DNA of 64,000 bases, taken from the NCBI RefSeq assembly GCF_001269905.1, contig NZ_LHVK01000006.1:1-64000 (forward strand), read 5' to 3'. The notes under the pieces were generated by a model. That model had not been told where the DNA came from. It did not search any database and worked only from the letters and a program-made list of their open reading frames with translations. Source of the stretch: Pseudomonas corrugata. Lineage in GTDB: Bacteria > Pseudomonadota > Gammaproteobacteria > Pseudomonadales > Pseudomonadaceae. This document shows positions 54,010-61,440 of the stretch, piece by piece (position 1 is the first letter of the stretch; the number at the start of each line of letters is the position of its first letter). Position numbers and translations under genes: made by a program.

Positions 54010-56433
54010 TCACCAACTGACCCGCACACCGAGATTGCCCGCCACGCTGCGTTGCTGGTTGCTGTCCAGGTTGTTGCTGTAGTCCGCGCTGGCGTAGACG
54101 CTGACCGAGGGCGCCAGGCTTACGATCACGCCGACCCCCAGATCGCCGGTGGAGGCGCGCTGTTGGGTTTCGACCCGCTCGGTGTTGTCGAACGTCACTG
54201 TGTCGGTGCCGGAAAAGGTGTGCCACAGGTTCGCCCGCAGATACGGTTCGACGGGCATGCCACTGACCTGATAGTGGCCCTTGAGCCGGGCGCCGAGGCG
54301 GCCGGTCCAGGCACTGTCGGAATCGAATTCGACCCTGGAGATCCCGTCGTCCTGGGTGTCCAGGGATATTTTCTGGTGGATGACCTGGACCTGTGGTTCC
54401 AGGACCCAATCAGCGGCTAAGGCGAATGGATAGCCGGCCTCTGCGGAAAGCGTCAGGGCGTGCCCACGATTGTCGATCTTGAGACCGCGTTCGGAGCGAT
54501 TGTCGCCGTCCAGCCGCGTGCCCATCACGACCGCATCGACGTAACCGCCAGAGGGATCGGCGAGCGTCCAGTAGAGCCCGTAGCTGTTGCCGTCGAGTTC
54601 TATCTTGCCGGCGCGTCGGCCTCGGAAGCCCAGGTTGAAGCCGTCGACGTTACCGTTCAGTTCCGTGTGGCCGACGAAGAAACCGATGCGTTGGGTCTGG
54701 CCGCCGGACATCGGCGAGCTGTACAGGTCGTTGCCCACCTGGAAGCCTTTGATGGAGCCGTCGAACCGAGGCGAGACCGTACCGGCCCAGGCCTGGTCCA
54801 GATCCTTGCCATAGACCCGGCCCCAACCCGCGCCGAACGCACCGGTTTCGTTGAGCAGGCGCTGGTCGCCCTGGCGGTCATGGAAGGTGCCCAAGGCCAT
54901 CAGGGTCAGTTGCGCGGCGGCAGGAGGCAACACCGACCAAGTGGGCACTTCCGGGCGATACAGGGGAATAGGCGCGGCGCCCGGCACGGCAGTGGGCAGC
55001 GCAGGCAAACCCGGGCTGGCCGCCGCCACCGGGCCGGCGACCACGGTCGAGCGCAGGTACCAGTTGTTGTCATTGCCGTTCACGCCGCCCTTGAATAGAC
55101 GGTAATCGAAGGCGCCGGCCGACACCGCATTAGCCAGCGAAAACGCGCCACTGTCGCTGACCGCGCCGCCTTGGGCCTGGACCAGCTCGATGCCGTTCTG
55201 CGTGGTCAGTGCGCCCGCGCCCCCCAGATTCGTGACCGTGATGGCGGTGGTTCCCGTGAGCGTTCCACCGTTGACCACCAGCTTGTCGCTGGGGGAATCA
55301 TCGGCCCCCAGGACCGATTGCAGGCGTAGCTGGCCGTTGTTACCGACGTAGTTACCCTGCACGGTGAGGGTGTCGCTGGTGCGGCTATTGCCCTGGGTAA
55401 GGTCCACCGTCCCGCCGTTGTTGAGCGTTGCCAGTTGGCCGGCGGCGAACGGTGTGAGGCTGCCCTGGGTCGAGGTCAACACGCTGCTGCCATCGAGGGT
55501 GAGGGTGCCCGTGGCGGTGGCGCTGTCGCCCAGGACCAGAGCGTCATTCAGGTCCAGGCGCGAACCCTGGGTGAGGTTGACGCTCTCCCAGTTGACGTAA
55601 CGAGCGCCCGTACTGGAGGTGCTGCCTTCAAGGGTCAGGACGTCCTGGCCCAACCCGCCGTTCAGGCTTGGGGTGATGGCGAGCGTCGTTTCATCGAGAC
55701 CGCCCAACAGCGCCGTGTCATTGCCGTCGCCCATCAGAATGGCAGAGTGGATCAGGCCGCCGCTCCACTGCAACTGGTCATCTCCGGCACTGGCTCGGAC
55801 CTCGCCGATGATCTCGCCACCGCTGACAGTAATGCTGTCATTGCCGCCACTGACGCTGACGTTGCCGCCGATGCGTCCCGCAGACAGGATGATGGTGTCC
55901 TGGCCGAAGCCGGTCACCAGGTTACCGATGATCTGGCCGCCCGACATGTCGAAGAGGTTGTCATCGAGCTTCATATCGACCCGGCCGATCGTACCGCCGC
56001 TCATGTGCGCGATATCGCCGTCTTCGAACGCATCGACAATGGTGCCGCCGGACATCGTGAAGGTATCGAGGCCGTCACCCTGGGACAGGGACAGGATGCG
56101 GCCGCCCGTCATGAGAAAGTCGTCGGCCTCGGAGCCTTGGCTGACGTCACCGTCAATCACACCGTTGGCGTGGATTTCGATGTGATCGGCACCATCGTCA
56201 AACGTGACGTCGCCCTGGATGACGCCACTGCCGTTGGCAGGCATCGTCAGGCTGTTGTTGCCTGAAAGGTCCGTCAGCCCGGGGCTGGTGCCGCTGTCGC
56301 AGACATAGGTGTCATTACCTGCGGTTGGCGTCAGCGTACAAGCCGCCATGGCGGTGGAAAAGGGCAGCAGGAAGGGGGTCGATATCCATAAGGCATTGAA
56401 CAGCCGCTTGAAAGCGTGATCTTGCGAGCTCAT
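54010..56433 (-). CDS. Autotransporter with repeat-rich passenger and C-terminal beta-barrel
   Basis: 807 aa. A signal peptide ends at AMA-ACTL (about residue 31). Residues 45-260 form about ten repeats of 20-22 residues built around MSGGTI-GxV and a GxDxF core (FTMSGGTIVDAFEDGD, FDMSGGQIIGNLVTGFGQ), suggesting a beta-solenoid. Then come a PATR-like region (LTLDGSSVLTST, GNYVGNNGQLRLQSVLG), a linker rich in Pro and Ala, and a barrel of about 270 residues ending in GVRVSW. It is exported by the type Va route. Adhesin- or aggregation-like roles are common for such proteins but unproven here. Confidence 0.92.
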   Translation of the reverse strand: MSSQDHAFKRLFNALWISTPFLLPFSTAMAACTLTPTAGNDTYVCDSGTSPGLTDLSGNNSLTMPANGSGVIQGDVTFDDGADHIEIHANGVIDGDVSQGSEADDFLMTGGRILSLSQGDGLDTFTMSGGTIVDAFEDGDIAHMSGGTIGRVDMKLDDNLFDMSGGQIIGNLVTGFGQDTIILSAGRIGGNVSVSGGNDSITVSGGEIIGEVRASAGDDQLQWSGGLIHSAILMGDGNDTALLGGLDETTLAITPSLNGGLGQDVLTLEGSTSSTGARYVNWESVNLTQGSRLDLNDALVLGDSATATGTLTLDGSSVLTSTQGSLTPFAAGQLATLNNGGTVDLTQGNSRTSDTLTVQGNYVGNNGQLRLQSVLGADDSPSDKLVVNGGTLTGTTAITVTNLGGAGALTTQNGIELVQAQGGAVSDSGAFSLANAVSAGAFDYRLFKGGVNGNDNNWYLRSTVVAGPVAAASPGLPALPTAVPGAAPIPLYRPEVPTWSVLPPAAAQLTLMALGTFHDRQGDQRLLNETGAFGAGWGRVYGKDLDQAWAGTVSPRFDGSIKGFQVGNDLYSSPMSGGQTQRIGFFVGHTELNGNVDGFNLGFRGRRAGKIELDGNSYGLYWTLADPSGGYVDAVVMGTRLDGDNRSERGLKIDNRGHALTLSAEAGYPFALAADWVLEPQVQVIHQKISLDTQDDGISRVEFDSDSAWTGRLGARLKGHYQVSGMPVEPYLRANLWHTFSGTDTVTFDNTERVETQQRASTGDLGVGVIVSLAPSVSVYASADYSNNLDSNQQRSVAGNLGVRVSW

Positions 56434-56613
56434 GTGCTATCCCTCTGCATCGGCATTCGAGGAACGCCGGTTTCAGCATCGGCTGCACGACAGCTGGCAC
56501 ACTGGGCCTGGCAACGCTCGCTGTATGGGATGGCACCGTAACAATGAAAAATATACGTCGCTACTGTCAGAACTTACAGGTGGCCCGTTGTCATCAACGA
56601 TTCGTCACCGGGT

Positions 56614-57420
56614 TCACAGATGCACTTCCACTGACAGCGGCAAGTGATCGCTCAGGTGTGTCCAGGGCTTGCTTCCGAGGATTCTCGGGCCATGGCTGGT
56701 GGCGTTTCGCAAGTAGATACGGTCCAGGCGCAGCAGGGGGAAACGGGCCGGGTAGGTTCTGGCCGGACGGCCGTGGTGGTGTTCAAAGGCTTCATGCAGA
56801 TACTGACGCTTGGCAAGGGTGATATTGCCGCGCAGTTGCCAGTCGTTGAAGTCGCCGGCGATGATCACCGGAGCGTCCTCGGGCAGGGATTCGAGCAATT
56901 GACAGAGCAGTTTGAGCTGCAGTTGACGATGGCTTTCCAACAGGCTCAGATGCACGCAGATACCATGGACTTCGGCATGGCCCGGCACGTCCAGCACGCA
57001 GTGCAGCAAGCCACGTCGCTCCGGGCCGGTGATTGAGACGTCGAGGTTGCGGAACTGGCGGATCGGGTATTTGGACAGCAGCGCGTTCCCGTGATGGCCG
57101 TCGGGGTACACCGCGTTGCGGCCGTAGGCGAAGTCGCTCCACATGCTGTCGGCAAGGAATTCGTACTGTGACGTTTGGGGCCAGTTGTCGTAACGCGAGG
57201 CATGGCGGTCATGCTCGCCGAGGACTTCCTGCAGAAAAACCAGGTCGGCACCAGTACTGCGCACCGCTTCACGGAGTTCCGGCAGGATGAAACGGCGATT
57301 GAGGGCGGTGAAACCCTTATGGGTGTTGACCGTCAGTACCCGTAGCCGATGGACCGCCGCAGGCGAGTCCAATGGCACCGATTCGACAGCTTGCCAGTCG
57401 GGATCGCGAGTCACGTTCAC
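56614..57420 (-). CDS. Endonuclease/exonuclease/phosphatase (EEP) family protein
   Basis: 268 aa. Active-site blocks of the EEP fold appear in order: TVNTHKG, LVFLQEV (Glu), [35 protein letters not shown] (Asp, Asn), LDRIY and LSDHLPL (Asp-His). It resembles YbhP-type proteins often encoded near cardiolipin synthase, but that neighbour is not seen here. The substrate, phospholipid-linked or nucleic acid, is open. Confidence 0.9.
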   Translation of the reverse strand: MNVTRDPDWQAVESVPLDSPAAVHRLRVLTVNTHKGFTALNRRFILPELREAVRSTGADLVFLQEVLGEHDRHASRYDNWPQTSQYEFLADSMWSDFAYGRNAVYPDGHHGNALLSKYPIRQFRNLDVSITGPERRGLLHCVLDVPGHAEVHGICVHLSLLESHRQLQLKLLCQLLESLPEDAPVIIAGDFNDWQLRGNITLAKRQYLHEAFEHHHGRPARTYPARFPLLRLDRIYLRNATSHGPRILGSKPWTHLSDHLPLSVEVHL

Positions 57421-57547
57421 TCCTGAATCAGACGTACCTGTTCATGCGACTGACGGGCAGCATCGGCAGTTCCGGATATTTGCTGCGTTTTCGCGGACCG
57501 GCTCGTGTCGATAGAGAAGAATGGCGTTCACAGAACTGCGTTGGAAC

Positions 57548-57638
57548 CTGTGGGAGGGGGCGTGCTCGCGGAAGCGGTATGGCAGTCACAAAGATGTTGA
57601 ATGTGCATACGCCTTCGCGAGCGAGCCCGCTCCCACAG
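57548..57638. repeat. REPIN-type inverted repeat
   Basis: CTGTGGGAGGGGGCGTGCTC and GCGAGCGAGCCCGCTCCCAC arms about 40 bp apart, of the GTGGGAGCG family, between the EEP and PIG-L genes. Confidence 0.83.
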
Positions 57639-57679
57639 GGATCACTGGTGTTCACAGCATCCGCTGTGGCAGTCGGGGT

Positions 57680-58444
57680 CTAGATGAACACGATCTCGTA
57701 CGGCAGCCCCATGCGATCCAGGATGACCCGCGGCACCAGCGGTGCGATGCCGCTGGCGGGTTCGCCGTTGAGCTGGCTGGCGTAGGCGTGCATCGCGTGG
57801 CGTTTGCGGGCGGTGGTCCAGACGTCCAGGCGCAGTTTTCGTGCGCGGTGCCAGGGAATCTTGTTCTGCTCGCGAACCGGCCAGTGCCAGGCCCACACCG
57901 GCAGCTCGTTGAACGTCGCTCCCACGCTTTCGGCTGCCAGGGCTCCGGCGCGGCCGACGGCTTCGTGATCGCTGTCGCCGTCCTTGCGCCAGGTGCTGAA
58001 TACCACATCGCCGGGTCGTAGGTAATGCCCGATGAAGGCGGTCAGTTGTGCCTCATGTTCGGTCAGGGCTTTTTCCGGGAAGCCGCCGCGTACCCACTGC
58101 AGACCGTGGTCCGACACGCCCAGGCGATGCAGGGCATCCACGCTTTCCTGGGGATGGGGCCGATAGATGCGCAGGCGCTCATCGGTCCACAGCGGCGAAG
58201 GGGAGTGGTTGAGGTCCCCGTCGGTGACCGAGATCAGCAACATCGGATAGTCCAGGTTGCCAAGCAACTGGAGCAACCCGCCGCACGCACCGATTTCATC
58301 GCCAGGGTGCGGGGAGAGGATAACGGCACGGGTGCCGGCAGGGATGAGTGTCTGGGTGCTGATGATGGGAATATCGGCCAACTGGGGCGAGCTGTTCCAG
58401 ATTTGCGGGTGCTGCCGGCCTTGCGAGCGAGAGGCAAGTTTCAT
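57680..58444 (-). CDS. PIG-L-type deacetylase family protein
   Basis: 254 aa from the ATG at 58444 (AAGGACG upstream); the longer frame to 58831 lacks support. The LmbE/PIG-L motif appears as LSPHPGDEIGACGG instead of HPDDE: the zinc-binding Asp and His are kept, but the first Asp, the catalytic base in MshB-type enzymes, is Gly. Later motifs are SVTDGDLNH and KDGDSDHEAVGRA. It should be a zinc amidase acting on an N-acetyl sugar or similar compound, with reduced or altered chemistry if the change matters. Confidence 0.86.
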   Translation of the reverse strand: MKLASRSQGRQHPQIWNSSPQLADIPIISTQTLIPAGTRAVILSPHPGDEIGACGGLLQLLGNLDYPMLLISVTDGDLNHSPSPLWTDERLRIYRPHPQESVDALHRLGVSDHGLQWVRGGFPEKALTEHEAQLTAFIGHYLRPGDVVFSTWRKDGDSDHEAVGRAGALAAESVGATFNELPVWAWHWPVREQNKIPWHRARKLRLDVWTTARKRHAMHAYASQLNGEPASGIAPLVPRVILDRMGLPYEIVFI

Positions 58445-58656
58445 GGGGTACGTCCTTGTCGTATTCAATCTTTCAGCCACGCATCGGGCCGATTGCCCGG
58501 GCGCCCCGAAGGGGCTGGCTGTGATCTGCAGTGTTCCGAATCCTGGAATACCGCCTGCGAAGTATTGACCATGACGCTCGATTCGTCGCGTCACTTGTGT
58601 ATCTGAACTGCAATTTTTTATTCGAACTGGACTGCGCAACGGGGGGACACAGCTCC

Positions 58657-58678
58657 AGAGCCGCGTCCTTGCGGCTCT
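58657..58678. other. Hairpin downstream of glgX
   Basis: AGAGCCGC-GTCCTT-GCGGCTCT is a perfect 8-bp stem about 20 nt beyond the glgX stop. It lacks a T run, so it is a possible 3'-end structure rather than a sure terminator. Confidence 0.4.
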
Positions 58679-58698
58679 TGATGCTCTGTTACCGTTTA

Positions 58699-60867
58699 TC
58701 ACCGATCCCGTGTTTCCTCTTCGCGCTGCAATTCGAACAACAGCAACGAGCGGCCCGTGACGGAGTATTCGGAATCGAAATCGAAACGCTCCCGGCCCCG
58801 CACCGTTGGCTGGTTGGTGTCTACCATGCAAGTCCAGAAACTGCCTTCGGGCACTTCAGGCAGGCGGAAATTGACGATGTCGTGGTGCGCGTTGACCACC
58901 AGTAGCAACGTCGCATCACCGCCCTTGCGGCGGATGCCAGTCTCCTGGGCACGGCCGTCCATCAGCATCCCCAGGCAGCGACCATGGCTGTCCTGCCAGT
59001 GTTCAATGGTCATCTCACTGCCATCCGGTGCCAGCCAGGTTACGTCCTTGACGCCGATGTCCTCGTTGTAATTACCCACCAGGAACCGTCCACGCCGCAG
59101 GATCGGGTAGGCCAGGCGCAACTTGATCAGGCGCTTGACGAACTCGAGCAGTGCCGCGCCGTCTTCGCTCAAGTCCCAGTTGACCCAGCCGATTTCGCTG
59201 TCCTGGCAATAGGCATTGTTGTTGCCATTCTGGGTGCGGGCGAACTCATCCCCGGCGACGATCATCGGTGTGCCCTGGGCCAACAGCAGGGTCGCGAAGA
59301 AGTTGCGCATCTGTCGATGGCGCAGGGCGTTGATCTGCGGATCATCCGTCGGTCCTTCGACACCGTGGTTCCAGGACAGGTTGTTGTTGCTACCGTCCTG
59401 GTTGTTCTCGTCGTTGGCTTCGTTGTGCTTGTCGTTGTAGGACACCAGGTCATGCAGGGTAAAACCGTCGTGGGCGGTGACAAAGTTCACCGAGGCATAG
59501 GGACGGCGCCCGCGCTGATTGAACATCTCGCCCGAGGCGGTCATGCGACCGGCAAAGTCGGCGAGCTGGCCGTCGTCACCTTTCCAGAATGCGCGCACGG
59601 TATCTCGAAACTTGTCGTTCCATTCGACCCAGCCCGGTGGGAAGCGTCCCACCTGATAACCGCCGGGACCGCAGTCCCAAGGCTCGGCGATCATTTTTAC
59701 CTGGCGCAGCACCGGGTCCTGGCGGCAGGCTACGAGGAAGCTGTGGCGCTCGTCGAAGCCGTCGTGATACCGACCGAGGATGGTTGCAAGGTCGAAGCGG
59801 AACCCGTCGACATGCATCTCCGTGGCCCAGTAACGCAGGGAATCGGTGACCATCTGCAGCACGCATGGATGGCTCAGGTCCAGGGTGTTGCCGGTGCCCG
59901 AGTCGTTGATGTAGTAGCGTTTGTCATCGGGCATCAGCCGATAGTAGGAGGCATTGTCGATACCGCGCATGGACAGGGTCGGGCCCTGCTCGTTGCCTTC
60001 GGCGGTGTGGTTGTAGACCACGTCGAGAATGACTTCCAGATTGGCATCGTGCAGGTGCGCGACCATTTCCTTGAATTCGGCAATCTTGCCGCTGGCCAGG
60101 TAGCGCGGGTCAGGGGCGAAGAATGCGATGCTGTTGTAGCCCCAGTAGTTGGTCATGCCTTTATGCAACAGGTGCTGGTCGTTGACGAACGCATGGATGG
60201 GCAAGAGCTCGACCGAGGACACTCCCAGCTTGCGAATGTGTTCAAGCACGTCGTCGACCATCAGCCCGGCAAAGGTGCCGCGCAGGTTCTCGGGTACGGC
60301 GGGGTGGCGCATGCTGATGCCGCGTACATGGGTCTCGTACAGGATGGTCTTGTCCCAAGGTACGCTGACGCGATGGTCATGGCCCCAGGTATGGGCAGGG
60401 TCGATGACCTTGCACTTGGGTACGAACGGGGCGCTATCGCGCTCATCGAAGCTGAGGTCGCCATCGGGGTGACCGATGGTGTAGCCGAACAGTGCCTCGG
60501 ACCATTTCAATTGGCCCACCAATTGTTTGGCGTAGGGGTCGATCAGCAGTTTGTTGGGGTTGAAACGATGACCGTTCTCAGGATCGTACGGACCGTAGAC
60601 CCGGTAGCCGTAGATCAACCCGGGATGGGCATCGGGCAGATAGCCGTGATAGATCTCGTCGGTGTACTCCGGCAGTTCGATGCGTTCGAGTTCGACCTCG
60701 CCGTTGTCATCGAAAATGCACAGTTCGACCTTGGTGGCGTTGGCTGAGAACAACGCGAAATTGACCCCCAGGCCATCCCAGGTCGCGCCGAGCGGGAACG
60801 GCAGCCCTTCACGAATCCGCGATGCCTCGATAACAGGCGGCGGGGTGGTTTTCTTTGGACGGGTCAT
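58699..60867 (-). CDS. glgX: Glycogen debranching enzyme GlgX
   Basis: 722 aa from the ATG at 60867 (GCAGGAG upstream). An N-terminal CBM48 (GATWDGLGVNFALFSANAT) is followed by a GH13 barrel with DVVYNHTAEG, GFRFDLATILGR (nucleophile Asp), IAEPWDCGPGGYQVG (acid Glu) and VTAHDGFTLHDLVSYN. It splits alpha-1,6 branches of phosphorylase-trimmed glycogen. Placed with DUF2934 and treY, it belongs to the Pseudomonas trehalose-glycogen locus used in osmotic and desiccation stress. Confidence 0.95.
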   Translation of the reverse strand: MTRPKKTTPPPVIEASRIREGLPFPLGATWDGLGVNFALFSANATKVELCIFDDNGEVELERIELPEYTDEIYHGYLPDAHPGLIYGYRVYGPYDPENGHRFNPNKLLIDPYAKQLVGQLKWSEALFGYTIGHPDGDLSFDERDSAPFVPKCKVIDPAHTWGHDHRVSVPWDKTILYETHVRGISMRHPAVPENLRGTFAGLMVDDVLEHIRKLGVSSVELLPIHAFVNDQHLLHKGMTNYWGYNSIAFFAPDPRYLASGKIAEFKEMVAHLHDANLEVILDVVYNHTAEGNEQGPTLSMRGIDNASYYRLMPDDKRYYINDSGTGNTLDLSHPCVLQMVTDSLRYWATEMHVDGFRFDLATILGRYHDGFDERHSFLVACRQDPVLRQVKMIAEPWDCGPGGYQVGRFPPGWVEWNDKFRDTVRAFWKGDDGQLADFAGRMTASGEMFNQRGRRPYASVNFVTAHDGFTLHDLVSYNDKHNEANDENNQDGSNNNLSWNHGVEGPTDDPQINALRHRQMRNFFATLLLAQGTPMIVAGDEFARTQNGNNNAYCQDSEIGWVNWDLSEDGAALLEFVKRLIKLRLAYPILRRGRFLVGNYNEDIGVKDVTWLAPDGSEMTIEHWQDSHGRCLGMLMDGRAQETGIRRKGGDATLLLVVNAHHDIVNFRLPEVPEGSFWTCMVDTNQPTVRGRERFDFDSEYSVTGRSLLLFELQREEETRDR

Positions 60868-60912
60868 GGGTTGCTCCTGCAAAAGACAAACAGATACGGC
60901 AAAGCGGGTGGC

Positions 60913-61009
60913 GTAGGAGCTGTCGAGCGAAGCGAGGCTGCGATCTTTCCTCTGCCACTTGAGTCTCAAGCGCAAAGATCAAAAGATCGCCGGCTTCGCC
61001 AGCTCCTAC
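60913..61009. repeat. REP-type inverted repeat, third family
   Basis: GTAGGAGCTGTCGAGCGAAG at the left and CCGGCTTCGCCAGCTCCTAC at the right, with inner GATCTTT/AAAGATC arms. Distinct from the two other families; it lies between glgX and the DUF2934 gene. Confidence 0.82.
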
Positions 61010-61078
61010 AAAGCGGGCGGTGCGACGTCTCGCTGAATCCCCTCGCCACAGGGGGGTGTGCCAGCCTGAGCCCGAGGA

Positions 61079-61420
61079 TCAAACCGCCGGTGGCTTGCGT
61101 GCCGCGCGTGGCTTCTTCTCAGCTGGCTTGCCAGCTGCTGGTGCCGCCGCAGCGGGTTTAGCCGCTGGTTTGGCCTTGGGCGTGGTGCTTTTTGGGGCAG
61201 CCTTGGCCGTGGTGCTCTTGGCCGCCACAGGCTTGATGCCGTTGGCCTTGCTGGCGGCCGGTTTGCTGGCAGCCTTGGGTGGCTTGCTCGGCGCCAGCGC
61301 TTCGGCCTCGGCGAGTTTGCGCGCCATATCCCAATGACGCTCTTCCTGCCCGGTAGGCTTACCTTCGGATTCCCAGATCTGATAGGCGAATTCACGAATG
61401 CGTTTATCGTCGGTACTCAT
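61079..61420 (-). CDS. DUF2934 protein with Lys/Ala/Pro-rich histone H1-like tail
   Basis: 113 aa from the ATG at 61420 (AGGAG 8 nt upstream); an upstream ATG at 61444 is less likely. Residues 1-45 are DUF2934 (IREFAYQIWESEGKPTGQEE, HWDMARKLAEAEAL). The last 65 residues are almost only Lys, Ala, Pro, Ser and Thr (KPAAKPAAAAPAAGKPAEKK), like bacterial AlgP or histone H1 tails. It starts 20 nt from the treY stop, so it is co-transcribed with treY. Function unknown; the tail suggests nucleic-acid or polyanion binding. Confidence 0.88.
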   Translation of the reverse strand: MSTDDKRIREFAYQIWESEGKPTGQEERHWDMARKLAEAEALAPSKPPKAASKPAASKANGIKPVAAKSTTAKAAPKSTTPKAKPAAKPAAAAPAAGKPAEKKPRAARKPPAV

Positions 61421-61440
61421 CGCAATGCTCCTGACATGAC

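Noticed and set aside
58984-60747. 587-codon plus-strand ORF opposite glgX
   Set aside because: An antisense shadow of a strongly conserved gene, with no recognisable domain.
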